A stretch of 64,000 bases of DNA, taken from assembly GCA_021736785.1 (NCBI GenBank), contig JAIPFF010000004.1, forward strand, positions 1-64,000, read 5' to 3'. Below, piece by piece: positions 1-12,004 of this stretch (the first letter of the stretch is position 1; every line of letters starts with the position of its first letter). This DNA is from Thiohalocapsa sp. GTDB taxonomy: Bacteria; Pseudomonadota; Gammaproteobacteria; Chromatiales; Chromatiaceae. The translations under genes were made by a program, and so were the position numbers. The notes below the pieces were generated by a model. The model ran no database searches. It was not told where the DNA came from and worked only from the letters and a program-made list of their open reading frames with translations.

Positions 1-2
1 CG

Positions 3-257
3 TCTGCCACGTTGACCGCAACCCCCGACCGACTGGAAAACAACGACACGCTGACGGGCAGCGGCAGCGGACTCGTGGATTACGGGTTATTCGTCATCGG
101 CTCGGGCTTGGACGGCGTAGAACTGACCGTTCCCGACGGAGAAACCGCCTGCGTCGGCGCTGACGTATTGCCGGCGGGCGCGGTCGTCGAGGTCGGGGCC
201 GGGCGTGAGCCCGTGACGCCGCCGTTCGATCTGGCGACGCTAGAGGCTTGCCCCTGA
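3..257 (+). CDS. C-terminal fragment of unknown protein (5' end outside window)
   Basis: The frame is open from the window edge to a TGA at 255-257, giving about 84 residues that end in LEACP. The peptide is rich in Gly, Val, Asp and Thr, with alternating hydrophobic residues, which suggests beta structure as in the tail of an extracytoplasmic protein. I do not recognise a family. A TTG at 12 could be a start, but nothing shows the gene begins there, so it is treated as a truncated 3' end. The hairpin at 292-323 lies 35 bases after the stop and probably terminates it. Confidence 0.45.
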   Translation, partial: SATLTATPDRLENNDTLTGSGSGLVDYGLFVIGSGLDGVELTVPDGETACVGADVLPAGAVVEVGAGREPVTPPFDLATLEACP

Positions 258-291
258 CAATTTGGCCCGACGACGACACAAACCGCGACAC

Positions 292-323
292 AAAAAAAAG
301 GCTGTCGTCAGACAGCCTTTTTT
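292..323. terminator. bidirectional rho-independent terminator
   Basis: A 7-bp stem (300-306 GGCTGTC with 311-317 GACAGCC) closes a GTCA loop. It is flanked by eight A on the left (292-299) and six T on the right (318-323). A T tract therefore follows the hairpin on both strands, so it can end both the plus-strand gene at 257 and the minus-strand pgsA/tRNA-Gly transcript. Confidence 0.85.
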
Positions 324-330
324 ATGATTT

Positions 331-406
<76 letters not shown>

Positions 407-520
407 TTCGAGACCGCCTATTTTACGGAGGTGGACTTCCGTGTCAACCCTTCGTAAGAACCGCGTCACATCCGGGCGATGCAGGTGCCGAAGCGGACGA
501 CGGCGCGAGACGATCGAGGG

Positions 521-1105
521 CTAACCGCGCCCGCGCGAAGACGGGGAATGGGCGCCGGCGGTCAGGCTGGGCCAAGCCGCGCGAAGATAGAGATACATGG
601 ACCAGAGCGTCAGCAGTGCCGCGATGTAGAGCAGCGCGATGCCGATCGTGCCGACCGGTATGCCCAGGATCGGATCCTTCAAGATCAGGAGCACGATGGC
701 GATCATCTGCGCCGTGGTCTTCAGCTTGCCCGCCATGGAGACCGCCACTTTCGCGCGGGCCCCGACCTCCGCCATCCATTCGCGCAGCGCGGATACCGTG
801 ATCTCCCGGCCGATGATGACTGCCGCCGGCAGCGCCAGCGCAATGCGCGGATCCGCCTGCACCAGCAGCACCAGCGCCACCGCGACCATGAGCTTGTCCG
901 CAACCGGATCCAAAAACGCACCGAGCGGCGAAGTCTGCTCCAGGCGACGCGCCAAGTAGCCATCGAGCCAATCGGTGATCGCTGCCACGGTGAACACAAC
1001 CGCGCAAACCAGCCTCGCCCATTCGACCGGAAGGTAGAAGATCACCACGAACACGGGGATCAATAAGATCCGAAGATAGGTCAGTATGTTCGGGATGGTC
1101 CACAT
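521..1105 (-). CDS. pgsA: CDP-diacylglycerol--glycerol-3-phosphate 3-phosphatidyltransferase
   Basis: This inner-membrane enzyme makes phosphatidylglycerol-phosphate, the committed step to phosphatidylglycerol and cardiolipin. The 194-residue protein carries the complete CDP-alcohol phosphotransferase signature, D45..D48-G49..A52-R53........G62...D66...D70, whose aspartates bind the metal. Several hydrophobic helices cover most of the chain (about 5-25, 30-45, 72-95, 125-150 and 150-172). The ATG at 1105 starts directly on the conserved WTIPNILTYLR segment. It lies 172 bases downstream of uvrC and upstream of tRNA-Gly, the classic gammaproteobacterial arrangement. Confidence 0.97.
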   Translation of the reverse strand: MWTIPNILTYLRILLIPVFVVIFYLPVEWARLVCAVVFTVAAITDWLDGYLARRLEQTSPLGAFLDPVADKLMVAVALVLLVQADPRIALALPAAVIIGREITVSALREWMAEVGARAKVAVSMAGKLKTTAQMIAIVLLILKDPILGIPVGTIGIALLYIAALLTLWSMYLYLRAAWPSLTAGAHSPSSRGRG

Positions 1106-1277
1106 GGCGATCGGCTCCGGGGGGCAAACGAGCGGTCATCGTAGAAGGTCGGACCTTCTCGGCGAATGACATTCTACCGCTTGCGCAATCAGGGACGTAC
1201 TCTTCGGATCCGGACGCGGCCGACGCCGGATGCGGTGATGAGGTCATTCTGCTGACGGGCGGCGGGCGGGCTTGCCT

Positions 1278-3092
1278 TCAACCCCTTTCGCGCACTGCCT
1301 CGTGGATTTGCCGGGCCAGGTCGGCGCTGATCCCTTCGACGCGGGCGATTTCCTCCGGCGCCGCCCGCGCCAGGCCGCGCAGCCCGCCGAAAGCCCGAAG
1401 CAGATTCTGGCGGCGTTTCGGCCCGACGCCGGGGATTTGCTCCAGCACCGATGTCCGCCGCGCCTTGTCACGGCGCTGACGGTGGCCGGTGATCGCGAAG
1501 CGATGGGCCTCGTCGCGGATCTGCTGTACCAGGTGCATCGCCGGCGAGTCCGGCCGGGGCAGGACCGGCGTCTTGCGGCCCGGCACCCACAGCTGCTCGG
1601 CACCCGCCTTGCGGTCCGGCCCCTTGGCCACGCCGACCAGCTGTACACCGGTGACGCCGAGCTCCTGCAGCACGCCAGCCACCGCGCTCAGCTGTCCTTT
1701 GCCGCCGTCGATAAACAGAATATCCGGCAGCGGCACCTCCCCTTTCCGGATGCGTTTGTAGCGTCGCGTCAGGGCCTGCTCCATCGCCGCGTAGTCGTCG
1801 CCGGGCGTGATGTCTTCGATATTGAAGCGCCGATAATCCGACTTGCGCGGTCCCTCGGCGTCGAACACCACGCAGGAGGCCACCGTCAGCTCGCCCCGAG
1901 TATGGCTGATGTCGAAGCACTCCATCCGGCCCGGTAGCTCGTCCAGATCCAGCACGTCGCGCAGGGCATCGAGGCGCCGCGCATACCCCGCCCGGCTGCC
2001 GAGCCGCGACTTCAGCGCCAGCTCGGCATTGCTCGCCGCCATCTCCAGCCAGCGCGCCCGATCGCCGCGCACCCGGTGCTTGATCGTGACGCGACGCCCG
2101 GCCTGCTCGCTGAAGGCGGACTCCAAAAAGGCATGCTCCTCGGGCTCCGCGTTGACCAGAAGCTCGGGCGGAATCTGCTTGTCGCCGTAGAACTGGGCGA
2201 GGAATGCCGACAAGACAGCCTCCGGCGACGCCGCATCGGGTACCTGCGGGAAGAACGCCTTGTTGCCGAGATTGCGCCCGTTGCGAACGAAGAACACCTG
2301 CACGCACACCACGCCGCCCTCCTCCGCACAGGCGACGATGTCCAGGTCGCCGCCGTCGGCGGTGACGTATTGGCGCTGTTGAATCCTGCGCAGTGTCGCG
2401 ATCTGATCGCGCAGTGCCGCGGCGCGCTCGAACTCCAGGGCCTGCGCCGCCACCTCCATACGCTCCCCCAGCTCGGCGATGACCTCGTCTGTGCGGCCCT
2501 CGAGAAACTTCACGCTGTGGTCCACGTCCATGGCGTAGTCCTGCGCCGCGACGAAGCCGCAGCAAGGTGCCGTGCAGCGCTTGATCTGGTACTGCAGGCA
2601 AGGGCGCGAGCGGGTGCTGTAGAACGTGTCCTCGCACTGGCGCACCGGGAAAAGCTTCTGCAGCAACTGCAGCGTCTCGCGCACCGCCCAGGCGCTGGGA
2701 TAAGGGCCGAAGTAGCGCCCCTCGCCCTTGCGCGAGCCGCGGTAGAAGGCAAGCCGGGGAAAGCGATCCTGCGTGCTCAGATAGATGTACGGATAACTCT
2801 TGTCGTCGCGCAGCAGCACGTTGAAGCGCGGCTTGTGCGACTTGATCAAGTTGTTCTCGAGCAACAGGGCCTCGCCTTCCGTGCGCGTTACCGTCACCTG
2901 TATGTCGGCGATTTGCGAGACCATCACCTGCAGGCGCCGGTTCAGCGCGCGCCCGAAGTAGCTGGAGACGCGGCGCTTGAGATCCTTGGCCTTGCCCACG
3001 TAGAGGACTTCGCCTGCCGCATCCAGCATTCGGTAGACGCCGGGCTGCGGCGGGATTTGCTTGAGGACGGATCTGTGGTCGAGCTCTTTCAT
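1278..3092 (-). CDS. uvrC: excinuclease ABC subunit C
   Basis: UvrC makes the dual incisions in nucleotide excision repair after UvrAB has located damage. The 604-residue protein has the family's normal length and domain order. The N-terminal GIY-YIG nuclease (PGVYRM, then YVGKAKDLKRRV) cuts 3'; a cysteine cluster (CLQYQIKRCTAPC) follows; a UvrB-binding helical region sits near residue 200-240; an RNase H-like nuclease around FDISHTRGE cuts 5'; and a C-terminal double helix-hairpin-helix (IPGVGPKRRQNLL) binds DNA. It lies 164 bases downstream of udg in the uvrY operon. Confidence 0.97.
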   Translation of the reverse strand: MKELDHRSVLKQIPPQPGVYRMLDAAGEVLYVGKAKDLKRRVSSYFGRALNRRLQVMVSQIADIQVTVTRTEGEALLLENNLIKSHKPRFNVLLRDDKSYPYIYLSTQDRFPRLAFYRGSRKGEGRYFGPYPSAWAVRETLQLLQKLFPVRQCEDTFYSTRSRPCLQYQIKRCTAPCCGFVAAQDYAMDVDHSVKFLEGRTDEVIAELGERMEVAAQALEFERAAALRDQIATLRRIQQRQYVTADGGDLDIVACAEEGGVVCVQVFFVRNGRNLGNKAFFPQVPDAASPEAVLSAFLAQFYGDKQIPPELLVNAEPEEHAFLESAFSEQAGRRVTIKHRVRGDRARWLEMAASNAELALKSRLGSRAGYARRLDALRDVLDLDELPGRMECFDISHTRGELTVASCVVFDAEGPRKSDYRRFNIEDITPGDDYAAMEQALTRRYKRIRKGEVPLPDILFIDGGKGQLSAVAGVLQELGVTGVQLVGVAKGPDRKAGAEQLWVPGRKTPVLPRPDSPAMHLVQQIRDEAHRFAITGHRQRRDKARRTSVLEQIPGVGPKRRQNLLRAFGGLRGLARAAPEEIARVEGISADLARQIHEAVRERG

Positions 3093-3256
3093 GGCGGTTC
3101 TTCGGCCTGCTCGTGCCGCGGCGGATCGGCCCCGGCGACTGCAAAGACCGGGCGCATGGTCATCCGGGCGCGAGCGCGTTGATCGGAAATCCGGCGGACA
3201 TCAGAGGATTGCCCGGTGATCTCGTCGCCGGCGGCGGCCGCGGGCCGCGGGCGCGA

Positions 3257-3919
3257 TCAGGTCCGCGCGTCTTCGAGCAGCGCGCGGCATCGCCCGACGA
3301 CGCCGTCGAACATGGCCTCCGTCAAGCGGCCGGTCTGCGTGTTGTAGCGGCTGCAATGATAGGAGTCGATCAAGTGCAGCTCACCCGGCAGCGCATGCTC
3401 CGCCGCATGGCCGAAGGCCCAATGGGACTGGCGCAGATCGCGGGCCTGCAGCACCGCCTTGTGCGCGATCTGTCCCAGTGCCAGCACCACCGCGCCGGGA
3501 TGCAGCGCTGCCAGTTCGGCCCGCAGAAATGGGTTGCAGGTCCGGATCTCGTCGGTGGTCGGCTTATTTTGCGGCGGCAGGCACTTCACCGCGTTGGTGA
3601 TGCGGCAGTCGTGCAGCGCGAGTCCGTCGTCGGCAGAAACCGATTCCGGCGCCGTGCCGAAGCCGTAACGATGCAACGTCCGATAGAGCAGAATCCCGGC
3701 GAAGTCGCCCGTGAACGGTCGCCCGGTTCTGTTCGCGCCGTGCTTGCCGGGCGCGAGACCTACAATCAGAAGACGCGCCGAAGGATCGCCGAAGGGTGGC
3801 ACCGGACGTGCAAAATAATCCGGATGCTCGGCACGCACTTCGCGCAGGAATGCGGCAAGCCGCGAACATCGCGTACAGTCGCCGTCGTACTGCTCGGGCG
3901 GCAGATCTGCGCCGGTCAT
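3257..3919 (-). CDS. uracil-DNA glycosylase, family 4/5 (type-5 UDGb-like)
   Basis: Predicted to excise uracil and other deaminated bases from DNA. The 220-residue protein has four spaced cysteines (C15, C18, C113, C128) positioned like the [4Fe-4S] ligands of thermostable UDGs. Motif A reads GLAPG, and the late motif reads SYHCSRYNTQTG, which resembles the HPSxxNxxTG block of family 5. The HPS histidine-proline pair is replaced by Y-H here. Its ATG overlaps the uvrY stop (ATGA at 3916-3919), so translation is probably coupled. A glycosylase between uvrY and uvrC is not the E. coli order. Family 5 is my preferred assignment, family 4 the alternative. Confidence 0.85.
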   Translation of the reverse strand: MTGADLPPEQYDGDCTRCSRLAAFLREVRAEHPDYFARPVPPFGDPSARLLIVGLAPGKHGANRTGRPFTGDFAGILLYRTLHRYGFGTAPESVSADDGLALHDCRITNAVKCLPPQNKPTTDEIRTCNPFLRAELAALHPGAVVLALGQIAHKAVLQARDLRQSHWAFGHAAEHALPGELHLIDSYHCSRYNTQTGRLTEAMFDGVVGRCRALLEDART

Positions 3920-4587
3920 CGATCCGCGGATACGGGCTCGGGCCGATCGAGATCCTGAATCATGCCGTGGCGATACGCCAAACGGGTCAGATCCACGTCG
4001 GTGGACACATCCAGCTTTTCGAAGATCCGCTGGCGGTAGGTGCTGACGGTTTTCTGGCTCAGTGACAGACTGTTGGCGATCTCGTGATTACGCCGGCCGT
4101 CGAGGATCATCATGGTCACCTGCATCTCCCTTGCCGATAGGCTCTCGAACGGCGTTTCGGCCGTTCCGCGCCAGCCGGCGACCATGCGCTTCTGGGCAAG
4201 GTCCGCATCCACGTAGGGCATGCCCCGGTGCACGGCGCGGATCGCGTCCAGCATCTCTTTCGCCGGACAGCCCTTGGTCAGATAACCGATAGCGCCCGCC
4301 TCGTGCAGCCGAGCCGGCAACGGATCCTCGCTCAGCGCGGACAGCGCAATCACCCGGGTATGCGGAGACTGCCGCAGCAGCCGGCGCGTGGCCTCGATGC
4401 CCCCCATGCCATCGGGCATCTGAATGTCCATCAGCACGACATCGACGCTCAGTTTGCGAACGGCGCCGAGCGCCTCCTCGCCATCCGCCGCCTCGGCGAC
4501 AACCTGCATGTCGCCCGCTGATTCGATGATCGAGCGCAATCCCGCGCGGACCAACTGGTGGTCATCGACAATGAGGATCTTGATCAT
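3916..4587 (-). CDS. uvrY: NarL/FixJ-family response regulator UvrY/GacA
   Basis: This is the response regulator of the BarA/UvrY (GacS/GacA) system, which in relatives activates small RNAs that titrate CsrA. The 223-residue product has an N-terminal receiver domain with the D8-D9 acidic pair, phosphoacceptor D54 in VLMDIQMP, a switch serine in IALSA, and the lysine in YLTKG. A LuxR-type HTH follows at about 145-205 (LSAREMQV, then NEIA-like NHEIANSLSLSQKTVSTY). The frame stays open to an ATG at 4800, but the MIKILIVDD start at 4587 matches the family. It heads the udg-uvrC-pgsA operon. csrA, the end target of this pathway, is at 25415. Confidence 0.93.
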   Translation of the reverse strand: MIKILIVDDHQLVRAGLRSIIESAGDMQVVAEAADGEEALGAVRKLSVDVVLMDIQMPDGMGGIEATRRLLRQSPHTRVIALSALSEDPLPARLHEAGAIGYLTKGCPAKEMLDAIRAVHRGMPYVDADLAQKRMVAGWRGTAETPFESLSAREMQVTMMILDGRRNHEIANSLSLSQKTVSTYRQRIFEKLDVSTDVDLTRLAYRHGMIQDLDRPEPVSADR

Positions 4588-4955
4588 GGCACGTTCTCGT
4601 TGGCAGGGAATTCGGCGCCTTCGGCACAAGCCGCCCGCGCTCCGCCGTTCCTTGCGGCGTGGCCGACCGATCGGTCTTCCGGCCCGAAAGCCGGCTCTGA
4701 ATGCGCCCCGTTTCCCGAGGATCGCGACCGCTCGAGCGTCTCGAACAAGCAGCGCCGTTTCACGCCGCACCGCAAGGTCCAAGTGTTTCGGTGCTTCCAT
4801 GCCCGTCGCCCGGATAGTCTAAACGAGACGCCGCGGTAATTTCCTACATTCGTGTAGGCAGATTCCTACACGCGAGCCGGGTGCCCCCGGGGTCGCGCGC
4901 CGTTGCGCGTGCAGCCGGTGTTTCACGCGACGCGGATCGGCTATCCTGCCGCCGC
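4588..4955. other. divergent intergenic region uvrY / phosphodiesterase
   Basis: About 370 bases separate the divergent starts at 4587 and 4956. The uvrY-proximal half is GC-rich, and the open frames through it look non-coding. The notable content is the set of TTCCTACA repeats at 4841-4870, listed separately. Confidence 0.6.
4841..4870. promoter_or_regulatory. putative operator: three TTCCTACA half-sites
   Basis: TTCCTACA occurs at 4841-4848 and again at 4863-4870, exactly 22 bases apart. An inverted copy, TGTAGGCA, lies between them at 4853-4860. The first two form CCTACA-TTCG-TGTAGG. Two-turn spacing plus an inverted partner suits a dimeric regulator. NarL/FixJ proteins such as UvrY often bind sites of this kind, so autoregulation is one inference. 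The 16-base inverted repeat would also form an RNA hairpin with a UUCG loop. Confidence 0.4.
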
Positions 4956-6137
4956 ATGAACAACGAAGCGCACCCGCAACGCCCCGATTACCACGGCGGC
5001 GGCATCGTCAACCTGATGGCATCGCTGGTTCGCGGCCGCGGCGGTCTTGCCGATTACGCCGACCTGCAAGCCCTGCCCGCCGACGAGATCGGCCGCGTCC
5101 GCCATGTAGTTCTATTGGTCATCGACGGCCTCGGCACGCAGTGGCTGCAGCGCCACGGTGGCGACGGCATCCTGGCCCGCCATCTGCAGGCGTCGATGAC
5201 ATCGGTGTTCCCGCCGACCACGGCCTCGGCCATCACCACCTATCTCACCGGCGACGCGCCGCAGCAGCACGGCCTCACGGGCTGGTACATGTGGATGCGC
5301 GAGCTCGGTGCGGTCATGACCGTGCTGCCGGGCCGCCCGCGCTACGGCGGCGTCGGCTATCACGCGGCCGGCATCGATGCGGCCCGACTGTTTCGGCACC
5401 GGTCGGTATTCGGGCGCATCGGACCCGAAATCGACAGTGTTGCCGTCTCGCCCGCCCACATCGCCCACTCGGATTTCAATCGCGCCCATGTCGGCCCGGC
5501 AAAGCTGTACACCTTCGAGACGCTGCGCGCGCTGTTCCGCCAAACAGCCCGCGCCGTGCGCAAGGCGCGCCGCGCGAGCTATATCTACGCCTACTGGCCC
5601 GGACTCGACAGCATCGGCCACGACGAAGGCATCGAGAGCCCGCACGCACTGACGCATCTTCGCCAGATCGAGCAGGGCCTCGAGGACTTCGTCGCCGCGG
5701 TTGCAGGCACCGATACCCTTGTCGTGGTCACCGCCGATCACGGGCAAATCGACAGTACGCCCGCCGACGTCGTCTCGCTCGAGGACCATCCGGAGTTGGC
5801 CGATTGCCTGGCGCTGCCGCTGTGCGGCGAGCCGCGCGCCGCCTATTGCTACGTGCGCCCGGACCGCGCCGGCATTTTCGAAGAGTACTGTCGCGACGAG
5901 CTCGGCGAGCGCTTCGAGCTGTACCCGAGCCGCCAAGTGATCGACGAGGGCTGGCTCGGCCTCGGCACGCCGCATCCGCGGCTGCACGAGCGCATCGGCG
6001 ACTACACCCTCCTCGCGCGGGGCAACAACGTCATTCGCGACACACTGCCCTTCGAGGAACCGTCGAGCCAGATCGGGGTACACGGCGGTTTGAGCGGGCC
6101 GGAGCTGATGGTGCCGCTATGCTTGCTGCACTGCTGA
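4956..6137 (+). CDS. alkaline phosphatase superfamily phosphodiesterase/nucleotide pyrophosphatase
   Basis: This 393-residue protein belongs to the type I phosphodiesterase/nucleotide pyrophosphatase branch. Metal-binding D57 lies in VVLLVIDGLG, the candidate nucleophile threonine in FPPTTASAITTYLTG, and a second metal site in TADHGQID. The last quarter holds LGTPHPRLHERIGDYTL and GVHGGLS, matching the C-terminal metal-ligand region of the fold. Start choice: the frame is open from 4881, but residues before the ATG at 4956 look non-coding. No signal peptide is apparent, so it is probably cytoplasmic. The substrate is unknown. Its last 19 bases overlap the MOSC gene. Confidence 0.85.
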   Translation: MNNEAHPQRPDYHGGGIVNLMASLVRGRGGLADYADLQALPADEIGRVRHVVLLVIDGLGTQWLQRHGGDGILARHLQASMTSVFPPTTASAITTYLTGDAPQQHGLTGWYMWMRELGAVMTVLPGRPRYGGVGYHAAGIDAARLFRHRSVFGRIGPEIDSVAVSPAHIAHSDFNRAHVGPAKLYTFETLRALFRQTARAVRKARRASYIYAYWPGLDSIGHDEGIESPHALTHLRQIEQGLEDFVAAVAGTDTLVVVTADHGQIDSTPADVVSLEDHPELADCLALPLCGEPRAAYCYVRPDRAGIFEEYCRDELGERFELYPSRQVIDEGWLGLGTPHPRLHERIGDYTLLARGNNVIRDTLPFEEPSSQIGVHGGLSGPELMVPLCLLHC

Positions 6138-6649
6138 GACGCCTGCGCGGCGCGGATGCCGTCGTCGGCCGGCTGGCCGCGATCTACGTCGCCGAGCAGG
6201 CCGGCGCGCCGATGCGCGCGCACGACGCCGCCGAGGCCTTGCCCGGCAGCGGCTTGCGCGGCGACCGCTACGCCGCCGGCACGGGCTTCTGGCGGGCCAC
6301 CGACGGCTGCCAGGTCACGCTCATCCATGGCGAAGACCTTGCCCGCGCCGAGCGGCGTTCGGGCTTGGCGCTTCAGCAAGGCCAGCACAGGCGCAACCTG
6401 GTCGTCACCGGGCTCGCGGGCACCGATCTCGGTCATCGCCGGCTGCGTATCGGCGATGCCTTGTTCGTTTGGCACCGCGTCCGCCCGCCCTGCGGCTATC
6501 TGGACAAAATCGCCGGCAGCGGCATGGCAAAGGCACTCGGTAAGCGCAGCGGCATCTGCCTCAAGGTGATCGAAGGCGGTTGGATCCGTGTCGGAGATGC
6601 CGTCGGCGTCGTTGCCGGCGAAGGGCACGGGTCGCCGGGGCGCCCATAG
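6119..6649 (+). CDS. MOSC domain-containing protein
   Basis: The 176-residue protein consists almost entirely of a MOSC (molybdenum cofactor sulfurase C-terminal) domain, a fold that binds molybdenum cofactor or sulfur-carrying groups. Supporting blocks are GSGLRGDRYA near residue 41, a QVTLIHGEDLA strand, RRNLVVTG, and the conserved late cysteine in RPPCGYLDK. The ATG at 6119 lies inside the upstream phosphodiesterase gene, so translation is probably coupled. It converges on dnaE, with 184 bases between the stops. No molybdoenzyme gene is near, so its partner is not evident. Confidence 0.85.
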   Translation: MLAALLRRLRGADAVVGRLAAIYVAEQAGAPMRAHDAAEALPGSGLRGDRYAAGTGFWRATDGCQVTLIHGEDLARAERRSGLALQQGQHRRNLVVTGLAGTDLGHRRLRIGDALFVWHRVRPPCGYLDKIAGSGMAKALGKRSGICLKVIEGGWIRVGDAVGVVAGEGHGSPGRP

Positions 6650-6833
6650 GTGCCGACGGCGAGAGGCGATTCTCGCGACGCATTTGCTGCGCGCTCGAGC
6701 TCGGGCTCGGGCCGGATCTAATGGGATAGGGTTCGGTTGGGGTCGCCGATGAACGCATCGAGTCGAGTCCGGTCGGGACGGCCGATGAACGCGATGCAGT
6801 GGCGATCGGCAATCATTGGCGGATCGTTTTCTT

Positions 6834-10463
<3,630 letters not shown>

Positions 10464-10595
10464 GGGGCGGTTGCCTTGTGGGTAGCGATGACGTGGCGCG
10501 TGAAGGTCAGCGCGGCATTGTAGACGTCTGCCGTGCGCTCGGCACGGCGTGACCGACAAACGTGTGCCGCGCCGCGATCGAGCCGCGAGTCTGCC

Positions 10596-11552
10596 TCAGG
10601 GCAGCTTGAACAGCCGCCGCAGATTGCCGCTGGCCAGGCGCTCGGCCACGTCCGCCGGCAACTGCGCCAGCCAAGCCCGGATCTCGGCGGCCTCGGTCCC
10701 GTATTCCTTCCACCGTCGGGTCCAATAGGTGTCGACACCGACCACGACACGGTCCGCATGCTCGATGAAGAAACGTCGCCAGTGCGGGTGCAGCCGGCCT
10801 TGCGGGTCCGTGAAGCGCTCGTCGCGCACGGACGTATCCACATAGAGTCGGTTCGGGAACCGGCTCAGCATCGCACGCAGCACGGCCGGGCGCGGATCGG
10901 TGCCCAAATGCGCCCAAATCACGGTGACAGCGGGCTCGAAGGACAAGATCTCGGCGACGACGGCCGGATCCCCGTGCACCTGCATGACCAAGCCGCGCTG
11001 CGCCGCAATGCCCACCAGCGCGCGCAGCACCGGTGACTTCTTGTGCTCGGCGAACAGATGAATCTCGCCGATTCCGCGGTAAATCCCGTTCTCGAGCTGT
11101 CTTTCGATCCGCGCGGGCAGCGTTTCGTCGCGCGTCCACGCCGACTTGTCCGCGGGCGTTCGGTAGACCCCGAGAAACGCAATGATGCGCTCCGGCGCAT
11201 GCGCGTGCAGTCGCTCGACGAACGCAGTCGGGGTCCCTGAGACAACGGCGGCGGACACATTGTATTCGTCGAAGATGCGAACGATATCTTGCGGCGGCAG
11301 TGCAGCCGCGTCGATGGCCGAATAGTGCAGATGCCCGTCGATCAGTGTACGCTCGTCGACGGCATCGACGGTCGTTGACGAGAGCGCGAGCAGCAGCACT
11401 ATGAGCCGCCCGGCGGCGCCGGCAAGACCGCGTCGGCGCAGCCCGGTCACACGCCGATTCGATTCCGCCGGTGGTGTGTCGCGCGGAACAGGCCGCATCG
11501 CACTCGCGGCGTGATCGATGGCATGATTTTTCTTCGTCAGGGACCGCGGCAT
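10596..11552 (-). CDS. exported amidohydrolase-family (TIM-barrel) hydrolase
   Basis: A 318-residue amidohydrolase-2-type protein. The HxH metal motif is in IDGHLHYS (H74, H76), further likely ligands are in QVHGDP and IWAHLGTD, and a late aspartate is in VVGVDTYW. A hydrophobic segment at about 49-63 following RRRG looks like a signal peptide ending at TVDA, so it is likely periplasmic. The start is uncertain: ATG 11552 gives a long basic leader, while ATG 11498 gives a more usual signal peptide. The substrate cannot be inferred. Confidence 0.75.
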   Translation of the reverse strand: MPRSLTKKNHAIDHAASAMRPVPRDTPPAESNRRVTGLRRRGLAGAAGRLIVLLLALSSTTVDAVDERTLIDGHLHYSAIDAAALPPQDIVRIFDEYNVSAAVVSGTPTAFVERLHAHAPERIIAFLGVYRTPADKSAWTRDETLPARIERQLENGIYRGIGEIHLFAEHKKSPVLRALVGIAAQRGLVMQVHGDPAVVAEILSFEPAVTVIWAHLGTDPRPAVLRAMLSRFPNRLYVDTSVRDERFTDPQGRLHPHWRRFFIEHADRVVVGVDTYWTRRWKEYGTEAAEIRAWLAQLPADVAERLASGNLRRLFKLP

Positions 11553-12004
11553 TGGCTCGGGACTCTCGGTTTGGTGCTTTTTTTCATTGATTTGATCGTC
11601 CGCGCAGCTCCTGGCGTGCGCGTTCATTCCCGTCACCGGCCGGCCGCGCCGGCGCGGCGACGAGGGGCCGGTGGACGCTTGCACGCCACCGCAACCGAGT
11701 TCCCGGGCGTTGGCGGGCGCGATCATCGGTGAACCGATCGCGCGGCAAGCAAATGAGCAGCCAGTGCCGACACTGCGGCCCCGGCGGGGGTTGATGACGC
11801 GGTGCGGGTCCTTACAATCGTACACAGTAAAATCCACGAACGGTTGACGATTCGCAACGATAACCTGACACTTCGCATGTATACTTTGCAGCGTGTGAAG
11901 AACTATCAATAATGACCAGTCGGAGCGATGTCCCCGCCTGCTTCGGCAGTAAGCGGCGAGCCCCCTGCCGGTCGGCGTCGCGAGGTTGTCGATCCTCCGT
12001 GAAC
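11553..12004. other. divergent intergenic region (amidohydrolase / GGDEF-EAL)
   Basis: About 450 bases. The right half is noticeably AT-richer than its surroundings (11810-11915) and holds the putative promoter at 11791-11818. A second -10-like TATACT lies at 11880-11885. No gene is recognised. An ATG at 11912 is in frame with the downstream gene. Confidence 0.5.
11791..11818 (+). promoter_or_regulatory. putative sigma70 promoter for the GGDEF/EAL gene
   Basis: A TTGATG -35 element (11791-11796) is separated by 16 bases from a TACAAT -10 element (11813-11818), at the border of an AT-rich stretch and pointing at the GGDEF/EAL gene. The 5' leader would be 90-180 bases, depending on which start is used. 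Confidence 0.45.

Noticed and set aside
292..323. CRISPR-like or REP-like repeat
   Set aside because: A single hairpin with A and T tracts is a terminator; no repeated spacer array exists anywhere in the window.
5112..6083. 323-codon minus-strand frame
   Set aside because: Antisense to the phosphodiesterase, which has intact catalytic motifs and coding-like composition.
11844..11885. Promoter TTGACG (11844) with TATACT (11880)
   Set aside because: Spacing of 30 bases is too long for a sigma70 promoter; the pair at 11791-11818 fits better.
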